From assembly GCF_014197435.1 (NCBI RefSeq), contig NZ_JACIFP010000001.1:1922001-1986000 (forward strand): 64,000 nt of DNA, in the 5' to 3' direction. A model generated the notes under the pieces. That model worked only from the letters and a program-made list of their open reading frames with translations, did no database searches and was not told the origin of the DNA. The translations under genes and the position numbers were made by a program. Origin of the DNA: Gordonia humi. GTDB taxonomy: Bacteria > Actinomycetota > Actinomycetes > Mycobacteriales > Mycobacteriaceae. Below, one piece after another: positions 1-7,771 of this stretch (the first letter of the stretch is position 1; each line of letters begins with the position of its first letter).

Positions 1-39
1 CATCACGTCGACGCAGGGGAGTGCGATCACGTATGTCAT
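1..39 (-). CDS. fdxA: FdxA-type ferredoxin, N-terminal fragment (runs off the left edge)
   Basis: Only 13 codons are present, read leftwards from an ATG at 39-37. They translate to MTYVIALPCVDVM, which matches the conserved opening of the 7Fe/8Fe ferredoxins of actinobacteria (FdxA family, small cytoplasmic electron carriers binding 3Fe-4S and 4Fe-4S clusters). The Cys at residue 9 would be the first cluster ligand; the other ligands lie outside the window. The ATG overlaps the stop codon of the upstream DUF2249-cupin gene as ATGA, so the two are probably co-transcribed and translationally coupled. The call rests on a short peptide, but it is a distinctive one. Confidence 0.72.
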   Translation of the reverse strand, partial: MTYVIALPCVDVM

Positions 40-644
40 GGTCGTGGTGCCTGCGGCGCGAGCGGTTCGATCGTCAGTGTCGGTTCGCGGTGCGTGTGCA
101 CCGTCAGATAGCTCAGTCCGTCCGGACCCGCGGTGAACGAGCGCCGCGAACGACGCGGCAGCCACAGCAGGTCGCCCGCGCTCACCTCGACGTCGTCGGC
201 CTCCGTGCCGAGAGTCCCTGATCCGGCGACGACGTGCACCAGCACGTCGACCTCGCCGCCGGCGTGCGCGGCGATCGCGCCGCCTGCGGCCAGTCGGATC
301 AGATTGGAGTCGAGGTGCCGATCGGACGAGGTGAGCTTCCACGCGACGTCGGCGGCGTCGACGGGCCGCTCGGTGAGTTCGGCCGTGTTGCCGAGTCGGC
401 GCGGCGGGGTGGCCGCCGTGGTCTTGCCGATGCGGATCCGGTAGTCCCGCTTCTCGCGGACCAGGTAGTCCCACGAGTAGCCGCCCGCCCGGTCGGCCTC
501 GAACTCGTCGTGCAGGTGCCGCGGGTCGTGATCGTTCACCAGAACGAGCGCGTCACCGACGTCGAGGCCGTCGAAGATCGCGAAGATCTTCGGGTGACGC
601 TGCGGTTTCGGGATCTCGCGGACGTCGAGAGTGATGTCGGGCAT
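36..644 (-). CDS. DUF2249 - cupin two-domain protein
   Basis: A 202-aa soluble protein. Residues about 1-85 look like a DUF2249 domain (conserved start LDVREIPKPQRHPKIF and a central LVNDHDPRHL). After a linker, residues about 110-195 look like a single-domain cupin, with an alternating Gly/His pattern (GGAIAAHAGGEVDVLVHVVAGSG cut short here to its key residues His, Glu, His) and a closing strand ending in HTHRE. DUF2249 proteins are often found near nitrogen-oxide and redox stress genes, and the cupin may bind a metal or small ligand; neither role is shown here. The start is supported by a purine-rich AGGAGG-like site just upstream (reverse complement of 648-655). The gene ends overlapping the ferredoxin ATG, suggesting a redox operon. 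Exact function is unknown. Confidence 0.7.
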   Translation of the reverse strand: MPDITLDVREIPKPQRHPKIFAIFDGLDVGDALVLVNDHDPRHLHDEFEADRAGGYSWDYLVREKRDYRIRIGKTTAATPPRRLGNTAELTERPVDAADVAWKLTSSDRHLDSNLIRLAAGGAIAAHAGGEVDVLVHVVAGSGTLGTEADDVEVSAGDLLWLPRRSRRSFTAGPDGLSYLTVHTHREPTLTIEPLAPQAPRP

Positions 645-662
645 CGGGCGCCTCCTGGGTTA

Positions 663-681
663 TTACAATGTCTTCTTGTAA
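663..681. promoter_or_regulatory. Inverted repeat TTACAA-N7-TTGTAA, candidate operator
   Basis: Perfect 6-bp arms (663-668 and 676-681) separated by 7 bp, in an AT-rich patch inside GC-rich DNA. It lies 19 bp upstream of the DUF2249-cupin start codon and about 140 bp upstream of cysD on the other strand. Position and symmetry fit a dimeric repressor or activator site for the DUF2249-fdxA operon. I cannot name the regulator family from the motif. Confidence 0.45.
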
Positions 682-818
682 AAATACTCTCGACGGCGAC
701 GCACGTCGACGGCCGCCGGTCGATCCGGGCCGGATTCGCCCGGGGTCCGCGACGAGAGGACCGTCGTCGGCCACAATGGTCCTCGACCGTCCGACCCCGT
801 CCAGGAGGCTGTCCTGCC

Positions 819-1706
819 GTGATCTCCGAACTCGAAGCCGAATCGGTGCACATATTCCGCGAGGTCGCGGCGACCTTCGAGCATCCGGTGATGCTGTTCT
901 CCGGTGGTAAGGACTCGGTGGTCATGTTCCACATCGCGCGCAAGGCGTTCTGGCCCGCGCCGGTGCCGTTCCCGTTGATGCACGTCGACACCGGGCACAA
1001 CTTCGACGAGGTCATCGAGTTCCGGGACCGGCTCGTCGAGCAGACCGACGCGCGGCTCGTCGTGAGCAGCGTGCAGGACGACATCGACGCCGGCCGCGTC
1101 GTGGAACAGACCGGGCCGGGCACATCGCGCAACCGGTTGCAGACCGCCGCGCTGCTGCGCGGGATCAGAGAGGGCGGGTTCGATGCGGTGTTCGGCGGTG
1201 CCCGCCGGGACGAGGAGAAGGCCCGTGCGAAAGAACGAGTGTTCAGCTTCCGCGACGCGTTCGGAGCATGGGATCCCCGCAACCAGCGGCCCGAACTGTG
1301 GAACCTGTACAACGGTCGGCATGCGCGCGGTGAGCACATCCGGGTGTTCCCGATCAGCAACTGGACCGAGCACGACATCTGGGAGTACATCGCGGCCGAA
1401 GACATCGAACTCCCGTCCATCTACTACGCGCATGAGCGGGCCGTCGTGCCGCGCGACGGAATGCTGTTGGCCGACACCAGATTCCTGGAGAAGTATCCGG
1501 GGGAGAGTGCGCACGTGGAGCGGGTGCGGTTTCGCACCGTCGGCGATGCGACGTGCACCGGCTGCGTCGAGAGCGACGCCGACACCCCGGCGAAGGTGAT
1601 CGCCGAAGTCGCCGCGACACGCGTCACCGAGCGCGGCGCGACACGTGCCGACGACCGCATCTCCGAAGCAGGCATGGAAGACCGTAAGAAGGAGGGCTAC
1701 TTCTGA
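819..1706 (+). CDS. cysD: Sulfate adenylyltransferase subunit 2 (CysD)
   Basis: 295 aa from a GTG start at 819. Small, catalytic subunit of ATP sulfurylase, which makes adenosine 5'-phosphosulfate (APS) from sulfate and ATP in the cytoplasm, driven by GTP hydrolysis in its CysN partner. It belongs to the PAPS-reductase/ATP-pyrophosphatase fold: the PP-loop SGGKDS is at residues 28-33, followed by the family pattern [16 protein letters not shown] and, near the C-terminus, CTGCVESDA. The GTG is preferred over farther upstream starts because AGGAGG sits at 803-808, 10 bp before it, and homology begins immediately after it ([15 protein letters not shown]). The stop codon overlaps the ATG of cysNC (TGATG), so translation is coupled. 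About 300 aa is normal for the family. Confidence 0.95.
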   Translation: MISELEAESVHIFREVAATFEHPVMLFSGGKDSVVMFHIARKAFWPAPVPFPLMHVDTGHNFDEVIEFRDRLVEQTDARLVVSSVQDDIDAGRVVEQTGPGTSRNRLQTAALLRGIREGGFDAVFGGARRDEEKARAKERVFSFRDAFGAWDPRNQRPELWNLYNGRHARGEHIRVFPISNWTEHDIWEYIAAEDIELPSIYYAHERAVVPRDGMLLADTRFLEKYPGESAHVERVRFRTVGDATCTGCVESDADTPAKVIAEVAATRVTERGATRADDRISEAGMEDRKKEGYF

Positions 1707-3571
1707 TGAGCGCCCCCACGATAACCGAGAACACGCGTACCGATCTGCTCCGCATCGCCACCGCGGGCAGCGTCGACGACGGGAAGTCGACCCTCATCGG
1801 TCGACTGCTGTACGACTCGAAGTCGATCTTCACCGATCAACTGGAAGCGATCGAACGGACCAGCGCCCAGCGGGGCGACTCCACGGCCGACCTCGCCCTG
1901 CTCACCGACGGCCTGCGCGCCGAACGCGAGCAGGGCATCACGATCGACGTCGCCTACCGCTACTTCTCGACGCCGGAACGCAAGTTCATCATCGCCGACT
2001 CACCGGGTCACGTGCAGTACACGCGCAACATGGTGACCGGAGCGTCGACCGCCGACCTCGCGATCATCCTCGTCGACGCGCGCAAGGGGGTGCTCGAGCA
2101 GACTCGGCGGCACGCGTTCCTGTCGTCCCTGTTGGGCATCCCGCATCTGACGGTGTGCGTCAACAAGATGGATCTCGTCGACTACTCGCAGGACCGCTAC
2201 GACGAGATCGTCGACGAGTTCACCGCGTTCGCCGCCAAACTCAACGTGAGCGACGTGTCGTTCATCCCGATCTCGGCACTGCGCGGCGACAACGTCGTCG
2301 AGCGTTCCGAGCCGATGGACTGGTACTCCGGTCGCTCGCTTCTCGGGCACCTCGAAGCCGTGCACATCGCCTCCGACAAGAATCTGATCGACGCGCGGTT
2401 CCCCGTGCAGTACGTGATCCGGCCGCAGCGCGGCGACGGTCTCGACCATCGCGCGTTCGCCGGGACGGTCGCGGGCGGCGGTCTCACAGTGGGGGACAAG
2501 GTCGTCGCTCTTCCCGGCGGATTCGGCACCGAGGTCACCCGGATCTGGGGGCCGGGTGGAACCGAGCTGGCCGAGGCGTCGGCGGGGCAGGCGGTCTCGA
2601 TCTCGTTGGCCGATGAGATCGACATCGTGCGCGGCGACATGATCGTGCGGCCCGGCAACCGCCCGCATGTGGGCCGCGATCTGGACGCGATGGTGTGCTG
2701 GTTCTCCGAGAGCCGCAGCGTATCGGTGGGTGACACCTTCCTCATGCTGTGCGGCACCCGTGAGACGCGCGTGTCGGTCAGCGGCCTGAACTATCGGCTC
2801 GACGTCAACACGCTGCACCGCGACGCCGACGCCGACGAGTTGGAACTCAACGAGATCGGCCGCCTCACGCTGCACGCGCAGCGGCCGATGATGTTCGACG
2901 AGTACCGCCGCAACCGGGCCACCGGCAGCTTCATCCTGATCGACGAGGCCACGAACGCCACCGTCGGCGCGGGGATGATCGGTGCTCCGGTCGCGCACGA
3001 CTCCAATGTGGTGTGGCAGGAGACCAAGGTGACGCGCGAGCACCGCGCCTACCGGGGTGCGACGATCTGGCTGACCGGGCTGTCCGGGTCCGGAAAGTCG
3101 ACCATCGCCACCGAGTTGGAACGCCGTCTCGTCGCCGAGGGACGCCCGGCGTACATGCTCGACGGCGACAATCTGCGACACGGCCTCAACGCCGACCTGG
3201 GGTTCAGCGACGACGACCGCCGCGAGAACATTCGACGCACCGCCGAGGTCGCGGCCCTGTTCGCCGACTCGGGTGCGGTGTCGTTGGTGTCGCTGATCAG
3301 CCCGTTCGCCGCCGAACGGCAGCGTGCGCGGGAGATTCACGAGGCGCGGGGACTGACGTTCGTCGAGATCTTCGTCGACACCCCGCTCGACGACTGCGAG
3401 TCCCGCGACCCGAAGGGCTTGTACGCGAAGGCCCGCGCCGGTCAGATCGCCCAGTTCACCGGCATCGACTCCCCGTACGAGCGGCCGATCACGCCGGAGA
3501 TCGTGATCCGCCCGTCCGACGGTCCGCCCGCCGAGATCGCCGAACTGATCATCGCGCGGCTGGGGATGTGA
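1706..3571 (+). CDS. cysNC: Bifunctional sulfate adenylyltransferase subunit 1 / APS kinase (CysN-CysC fusion)
   Basis: 621 aa with two enzymes in one chain. Residues about 15-435 are the CysN GTPase, related to EF-Tu: P-loop GSVDDGKST (21-29), switch II DSPGH (about 100) and base-recognition motif NKMD (about 152). It couples GTP hydrolysis to APS synthesis by CysD. Residues about 445-621 are the CysC APS kinase, with P-loop GLSGSGKST (about 458-466), the DGDNLRHGL substrate loop and the [12 protein letters not shown] region; it phosphorylates APS to PAPS. This fused form is usual in mycobacteria and relatives. The gene follows cysD with a 1-bp stop/start overlap. No cysH or sulfite reductase gene is adjacent, so the downstream assimilation steps must be encoded elsewhere. 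Confidence 0.96.
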   Translation: MSAPTITENTRTDLLRIATAGSVDDGKSTLIGRLLYDSKSIFTDQLEAIERTSAQRGDSTADLALLTDGLRAEREQGITIDVAYRYFSTPERKFIIADSPGHVQYTRNMVTGASTADLAIILVDARKGVLEQTRRHAFLSSLLGIPHLTVCVNKMDLVDYSQDRYDEIVDEFTAFAAKLNVSDVSFIPISALRGDNVVERSEPMDWYSGRSLLGHLEAVHIASDKNLIDARFPVQYVIRPQRGDGLDHRAFAGTVAGGGLTVGDKVVALPGGFGTEVTRIWGPGGTELAEASAGQAVSISLADEIDIVRGDMIVRPGNRPHVGRDLDAMVCWFSESRSVSVGDTFLMLCGTRETRVSVSGLNYRLDVNTLHRDADADELELNEIGRLTLHAQRPMMFDEYRRNRATGSFILIDEATNATVGAGMIGAPVAHDSNVVWQETKVTREHRAYRGATIWLTGLSGSGKSTIATELERRLVAEGRPAYMLDGDNLRHGLNADLGFSDDDRRENIRRTAEVAALFADSGAVSLVSLISPFAAERQRAREIHEARGLTFVEIFVDTPLDDCESRDPKGLYAKARAGQIAQFTGIDSPYERPITPEIVIRPSDGPPAEIAELIIARLGM

Positions 3572-3665
3572 GCAAGTCGGGACACCGCCCTCCACAGCGG
3601 TGCCGCCGAACGATCGACTGCGGACAGCGCAAGAGAAGCGACCGCGGAGGTCGGGCAGGCGTCGA

Positions 3666-5372
3666 TCACCGTAGACCCACCGTGCACCTCGCCAACGCCG
3701 TCCGGATGTCGTCGCCGGTCAACGACATGAGGTCGGCGTCGGTGAGCGCATCGGGGTCGGTGCTCGAGGCGAGACGGTGCTCACGCTCCTCCTCGGCCGC
3801 CTCGATCACGTTGCGCACGTGCCGACCGTTGCCCGCGACGTCGATGCCGGAACGGCCGCCGACACGGGTCGAGCACAGCCGCTCGAACGAGGACTCGAGC
3901 AGATCGGCGGCGTCGGCGGTCAGTCGTCCGTCGCGTGCGCGTGTCATCGACTCGGCGATCTGAACCAGTTCGCTCGGCGAATACGATCCGAAGCCGATCC
4001 GCCGGGCGAACCGAGAGGCCAGCCCCTCGTTCGCGGCGAGCAGACGATCGATCTCGTCGTCGTAGCCGGCGATCACCACGACGAGACGGTCCCTGTCGTT
4101 CTCCATCCGGGCGAGGAGGGTGTCCAGGGCTTCCCGCCCGAACGCGTCGCCGCCGGAGAGCCCCTCCTGAACCAGCGTGTACGCCTCGTCGATGAAGAGC
4201 ACCCCGCCGAGCGCACGGTCGATCACCGCCGACGTCTTCGGTGCCGTCGACCCGAGATGTTCGCCCACGAGATCGCGACGGCTCACCTCGACGACGGTGT
4301 CGGACTCGAGCAGGCCGAGACCGCGATACATGCGGGCGACGATCCGTGCGACCGTGGTCTTACCGGTGCCGGGCGGTCCGGTGAACGCCAGGTGCAGACT
4401 GCGTGCTGAAGTCCGAAGGCCTTTCGCCGCGCGGAGATTCGCGAGGAGAACGGACGAGCGGAGCCGCTCCACCTGATCTTTCACCGCAGTCAGCCCGATC
4501 TGCGCGGCCAGCTCGGCGTCCGCTCCCACCAGGACCTCCGCCCGATCGTCGTCGACCGGATCGGGCGCCTGCCGGTCGTCGAGCACCAGTCGGTACGCCG
4601 GGTCGGCGAGCGCGCGGGCGGCATCGGCCAACAGCGGGTCGAGCGCATACGCCTCCTGGAAGCAGCCTCGGGCCCGCTCCTCGTCGCCCGTCGTTCGCAG
4701 CGCCATTCCGATCGCGAACACGGCTGCCGCGCGCGCGTTGTCCAGGCCGCCGTCGCGCACGGATTCGAGCAGCCGGATCCCCTCGTCGAACATCGCGAGC
4801 TGAATGCACGCCGTGCCCGCCACGTAGTCCGCGGCGGTGGACAGGACCGGATCGGACCAGCCGGTCCGCCCGTTCAGCTCGGACAGCGCCGCCCGCCAGT
4901 CGCCGGATCGCAGGGCCCACACGCCGCGGCAGTACGCGATCACCGGTTCGTCCCGGTCGAGGGTGTCCAGCACTCGGCGTGCGCCGTCGAGATCGCCGCC
5001 GTCGATCAACGACGACGCGTACGCGGCAGCCGCCCGATCGGCCGTCGTGATCGGATAGTCGACGAACAGGCCGATCGGCGCGAGCCCGGCGAGCGCGCCG
5101 CGCGGCAACCCGATCCGACGCTGCTGCACCCCGATGCTCGCATGGGCCCGATGCAGGCCGAGGAGAGCGGGTCCCGACCGGTCACCGGCGGCGAGACGGC
5201 CGAGCCAGGCGTCGCCCATCGCCGGATCGATCTCGCTCGCCCGGGTGAAGGCGGCGAGCGCGCGATCCCGGTCGGGCGGATCGTCGCAGACGAGATAGCC
5301 GAGTGCGGCCAGACCCGCGTCGAAGAACGCTCGCGCATCGCCGACCGCCGTGGACTGCCTCGTGCTTGTCAT
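3666..5372 (-). CDS. eccA: Type VII secretion AAA+ ATPase EccA
   Basis: 568 aa from the ATG at 5372; a further ATG 30 bp upstream is possible, but the inner one is preceded by a G-rich site and gives the usual EccA length. The N-terminal half (about residues 1-280) is TPR-like helical repeats. The C-terminal half is a CbxX/CfqX-type AAA+ domain with Walker A GPPGTGKTT (about 331-339), Walker B GGVLFIDEAY and the arginine-containing segment NEGLASRFARRI. EccA is the cytosolic ATPase of ESX systems, acting on secreted Esx/PE/PPE/Esp substrates. No eccB-E, esxA/B, mycP or espG lies within the window, so here it is an isolated gene. It converges on cysNC with 94 bp between them. Confidence 0.88.
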   Translation of the reverse strand: MTSTRQSTAVGDARAFFDAGLAALGYLVCDDPPDRDRALAAFTRASEIDPAMGDAWLGRLAAGDRSGPALLGLHRAHASIGVQQRRIGLPRGALAGLAPIGLFVDYPITTADRAAAAYASSLIDGGDLDGARRVLDTLDRDEPVIAYCRGVWALRSGDWRAALSELNGRTGWSDPVLSTAADYVAGTACIQLAMFDEGIRLLESVRDGGLDNARAAAVFAIGMALRTTGDEERARGCFQEAYALDPLLADAARALADPAYRLVLDDRQAPDPVDDDRAEVLVGADAELAAQIGLTAVKDQVERLRSSVLLANLRAAKGLRTSARSLHLAFTGPPGTGKTTVARIVARMYRGLGLLESDTVVEVSRRDLVGEHLGSTAPKTSAVIDRALGGVLFIDEAYTLVQEGLSGGDAFGREALDTLLARMENDRDRLVVVIAGYDDEIDRLLAANEGLASRFARRIGFGSYSPSELVQIAESMTRARDGRLTADAADLLESSFERLCSTRVGGRSGIDVAGNGRHVRNVIEAAEEEREHRLASSTDPDALTDADLMSLTGDDIRTALARCTVGLR

Positions 5373-5423
5373 CTGGTCCCCCCGAACCTCGACACAGTGC
5401 AAGCGACTCTAACCCTCGGATCG

Positions 5424-5462
5424 GTCCGATATCGGCGTTTGCGTCGTATCCGTCCGATATCG
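5424..5462. promoter_or_regulatory. Tandem GTCCGATATCG repeats upstream of eccA
   Basis: The 11-mer GTCCGATATCG occurs at 5424-5434 and again at 5452-5462, 28 bp apart centre to centre. Each copy contains the 8-bp palindrome CGATATCG. They lie 52-90 bp upstream of the chosen eccA start, between the end of kshB and eccA. The arrangement fits two operator half-units for a regulator of eccA, read from the minus strand; the regulator is unknown. Confidence 0.4.
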
Positions 5463-5468
5463 ATCGCG

Positions 5469-6527
5469 TCAGAACTCGATGCGCAGCCTGTCCGACGTCG
5501 GACGCGCCTGGCAACCCAGGATGTAGCCGTCGTCGATGTCCTCGGGATCGAGTGCTCCGGTCACCGCCATGTCGACGGTGCCCTCGACGAGCGTGCACGC
5601 GCACGAACCGCACTCGCCCTCCTGACAGGAGTACGGCGCGTCGAGTCCGGCGGCCAGCATGATGTCGATGAGCGTGCGCGAGCGCGGCCACGACATCTCG
5701 TGCACTTGGCCGTCGAGCTCCACTTCCACCTGGGCGGAGGCGGACGCCTCCTCGTCGGAGACCTCCTCGAGCTCGACGTCCTCGAACGGATCACCCGACA
5801 GGGAGTTGTAGATCTCGGTGTGCACGTTGTGATGGTCGAACTTGGCCTTGGTCAGGCCCGCGTGCACGGCGTCCATGAACGGGCCGGGGCCGCAGATGTA
5901 CGCGGTGTGCGTCCGCGACATCGGAGCGAACAGCGTCGCCAGCTTCTTCTCGCCGGGCAGCCCCTGCACAGTCTCGAGCCAGTGGATCACGGTGAGGCGG
6001 TTCGGATGCCGGTCCTGCAGTTCGCGCAGCTCGGCGGCGAAGATCACGTCGTTCTCGCTGCGGTTCGCGTAGAAGAACGTCACCGGACCGGTACCGTCGG
6101 CCAGCGCCGTCTTGAGGATGGACATGACTGGTGTGACGCCCGATCCCGCCGCGATCAGCAGCATCGGAGCGTGGATGTTCGACGGGGTGAAGACCCCCGA
6201 CGGCGGAAGCGCCTCTATCCGGGAGCCGGCCGCGAGGTTGTCGCAGATCCAATTCGATCCGTATCCGTCCGGCGTCCGCTTCACGGTGACCTTCGGCCGA
6301 TCGTCGTGGCGAGCGGCCGACGACAGCGAGTAGCACCGAGCGACCGACCCCGTCCGATCGCTCGGGATCCGCAGTGTCAGGAACTGTCCGGGCAGGTAGT
6401 CGGCGAATCTGTCGCCGTGCTCCTCGGGGATGTCGAAGACGATGCTGCGCGCATCGGTGGTCTCCTCGATCACCTCGGCGACGGTGAGGATCGCGCTGCG
6501 CGTGCTGTGCGGGGTCAGATCGGTCAT
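5469..6527 (-). CDS. kshB: 3-ketosteroid 9-alpha-monooxygenase, ferredoxin reductase component (KshB)
   Basis: 352 aa from the ATG at 6527, close to the usual KshB length. It passes electrons from NADH through FAD and a plant-type [2Fe-2S] cluster to the Rieske oxygenase KshA, which hydroxylates C9 of 3-ketosteroids and helps open the sterol B ring. Order of domains: FAD-binding barrel with RCYSLSS (64-70), NAD-binding lobe with GSGVTP and CGPGPF, then the ferredoxin domain with cluster cysteines at 301, 306, 309 and 339 (pattern CQEGECGSC ... C). Residue patterns match the mycobacterial KshB (HmpF) family throughout. A KstR-type operator lies 25 bp upstream. kshA is not in the window. A longer start at 6599 would run through the operator and is unlikely. 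Confidence 0.92.
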   Translation of the reverse strand: MTDLTPHSTRSAILTVAEVIEETTDARSIVFDIPEEHGDRFADYLPGQFLTLRIPSDRTGSVARCYSLSSAARHDDRPKVTVKRTPDGYGSNWICDNLAAGSRIEALPPSGVFTPSNIHAPMLLIAAGSGVTPVMSILKTALADGTGPVTFFYANRSENDVIFAAELRELQDRHPNRLTVIHWLETVQGLPGEKKLATLFAPMSRTHTAYICGPGPFMDAVHAGLTKAKFDHHNVHTEIYNSLSGDPFEDVELEEVSDEEASASAQVEVELDGQVHEMSWPRSRTLIDIMLAAGLDAPYSCQEGECGSCACTLVEGTVDMAVTGALDPEDIDDGYILGCQARPTSDRLRIEF

Positions 6528-6551
6528 GCGGTCGCTCTCTGTGGAAAAAAT

Positions 6552-6565
6552 TAGAACGTGTTCTA
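6552..6565. promoter_or_regulatory. KstR-type operator in the kshB promoter
   Basis: TAGAACGTGTTCTA is a 14-bp near-perfect inverted repeat (TAGAAC-N2-GTTCTA) in the 49-bp gap between mftR and kshB. It matches the published consensus of KstR, the TetR-family repressor of upper sterol catabolism in mycobacteria and rhodococci. Its location 25 bp before the kshB start codon fits repression relieved by a sterol-derived CoA thioester. Confidence 0.82.
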
Positions 6566-6576
6566 TTTTCAGACTA

Positions 6577-7182
6577 TCACCGGTCGAGTGCGCCGACACC
6601 GTCGATCAGCGTCTCCGATCCTGCCCGAAGCAGCTCGGTCAGATCCGAGGCGGGGTCGGCGAGCCATTGGTCGTAGGCGGACAGTGCGACGCCGAGAGTC
6701 ATCCAGGCGACCGTCTGGGGCAAGTGCCCGTCGGCGGGCAGCGACAGGCGGGCCGCGCAGTGCTCGGCGATCACCTGTCGCCAGTCGGCGTACATGATCA
6801 TCGAGTGCGCCTGCAGGGCGGGGACGCGCAGGAGTAGCGACATGCGACGACGGTGCTGTTCGACGACGTCGTCGGGGACTTCGTTGAAGTCGATGAGGGC
6901 CTGTCGCAGGCTCTCGCCCAACGGGACCTCGGTCGGGATCTCGGCCAGGAGCGCGCGGAGTCCGTCGAGATGGTCGGCGAACTCGCCCCAGGCGAGTGAG
7001 TTCTTCGACGGGTAGTAGCGGAACAGGGTTCGTCGGGCGATTCCCGCCGCGGACGCGATGTCGTCGATGGACGTCTCGTCGAACCCGTGCGTGGCGAACA
7101 GGTCGACGGCGACGTCGGACAGCCGGCCTCGGGTGGTCGCCGCCGGGCGCCCGCCGAGCGGTCCGGACCGCTTCGCTGTCAT
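6577..7182 (-). CDS. mftR: Mycofactocin system TetR-family regulator (MftR)
   Basis: 201 aa from the ATG at 7182, which has AAGGAG 9 bp upstream. The N-terminal region is a TetR helix-turn-helix (DVAVDLFATHGFDETSID, then IASAAGIARRTLFRYYPSKN at about 35-62); the C-terminal two thirds is the ligand/dimerisation domain. In mycobacteria MftR represses the mycofactocin genes and responds to long-chain acyl-CoAs. It is transcribed divergently from mftA across a 142-bp gap, the standard arrangement. Family assignment is secure; the mft-specific name rests on position plus the RTLFRYYPSKNSLAWGEF signature. Confidence 0.9.
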   Translation of the reverse strand: MTAKRSGPLGGRPAATTRGRLSDVAVDLFATHGFDETSIDDIASAAGIARRTLFRYYPSKNSLAWGEFADHLDGLRALLAEIPTEVPLGESLRQALIDFNEVPDDVVEQHRRRMSLLLRVPALQAHSMIMYADWRQVIAEHCAARLSLPADGHLPQTVAWMTLGVALSAYDQWLADPASDLTELLRAGSETLIDGVGALDR

Positions 7183-7193
7183 CTCGGAACTCC

Positions 7194-7280
7194 TTCGCAC
7201 ACGGTGTCGTTGCTGGTCACGATGGTACTTGCCGGTTGGTTTCGCACACCCCTTGCGATTATGCACTCGGTGCCATTACT
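7194..7280. promoter_or_regulatory. mftR/mftA divergent control region
   Basis: The 9-mer TTCGCACAC is present twice, at 7194-7202 and 7241-7249, which would suit two MftR contacts. A candidate mftA promoter follows: -35 TTGCGA (7253-7258), 16 bp, -10 ATTACT (7275-7280). A strong AGGAGG (7310-7315) precedes mftA by 9 bp. Promoter boxes are by eye and only moderately convincing. Confidence 0.4.
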
Positions 7281-7324
7281 GTGTGTCTCGAACCACAAAT
7301 ATCTACATCAGGAGGTTGGTTCAC

Positions 7325-7417
7325 ATGGCCGAGCAGGCAGCCCAGACTCACGACGAACTCGTCGCCGAGTCGCTGGTGGAGGAAGTGTCCATCGACGGGA
7401 TGTGCGGCGTCTACTGA
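7325..7417 (+). CDS. mftA: Mycofactocin precursor peptide MftA
   Basis: 30 aa, ending in the diagnostic core IDGMCGVY. It is the ribosomally made substrate from which the redox cofactor premycofactocin is cut: MftC acts on the C-terminal Val-Tyr (decarboxylation and a Val-Tyr carbon-carbon bond), and MftE then releases the modified dipeptide. The leader (residues 1-22, EQAAQTHDELVAESLVEEVS) is acidic and is recognised by MftB. AGGAGG lies 9 bp before the ATG. The stop overlaps the mftB start (TGATG). Confidence 0.97.
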   Translation: MAEQAAQTHDELVAESLVEEVSIDGMCGVY

Positions 7418-7767
7418 TGACGACTGCAACGACCCTCGCTTCCGGCGACCGCAGTGCGGTCGCCGGGGGCGAGCCCGCCCCGCTCACCCAGCCCGTCTTC
7501 GATCCGGCCGCGGCCTGGACGCTCAACCCGAAGGTCGCGCTCCGCCCCGAGCCGTTCGGTGCACTGCTGTACCACTTCGGAACGCGCAAACTCTCGTTCC
7601 TCAAGAACCTGACCGTCGTCGGCATCGTCCGCGACCTCGGCGAGCAGCCCAGCGCCGATGCGGCCCTGGCCGCAGCAGACGTCGCCGACGCCGCCCGACC
7701 CCTGTACCTGCAGGCGCTCACCGCGCTCTGCGAGTCGGGGATGATCATCCCGCAGACCAAGGAGTGA
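7417..7767 (+). CDS. mftB: Mycofactocin leader-peptide chaperone MftB
   Basis: 116 aa, a small PqqD-like RiPP recognition element. It binds the MftA leader and presents the peptide to the radical SAM enzyme MftC. Visible family features are the central WTLNPKVALRPEPFGALLY and KLSFLKNLTVVGIV strands and a helical C-terminal half. The N-terminal 30 residues are Thr/Ala/Gly/Pro-rich and probably flexible. It overlaps mftA by one base and is followed after 4 bp by the mftC GTG, so the three genes form one coupled unit. Confidence 0.95.
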   Translation: MTTATTLASGDRSAVAGGEPAPLTQPVFDPAAAWTLNPKVALRPEPFGALLYHFGTRKLSFLKNLTVVGIVRDLGEQPSADAALAAADVADAARPLYLQALTALCESGMIIPQTKE

Positions 7768-7771
7768 ACCC

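Noticed and set aside
2000..3595. 531-codon minus-strand frame opposite cysNC
   Set aside because: Low-complexity composition and full overlap with a well-conserved gene; antisense shadow.
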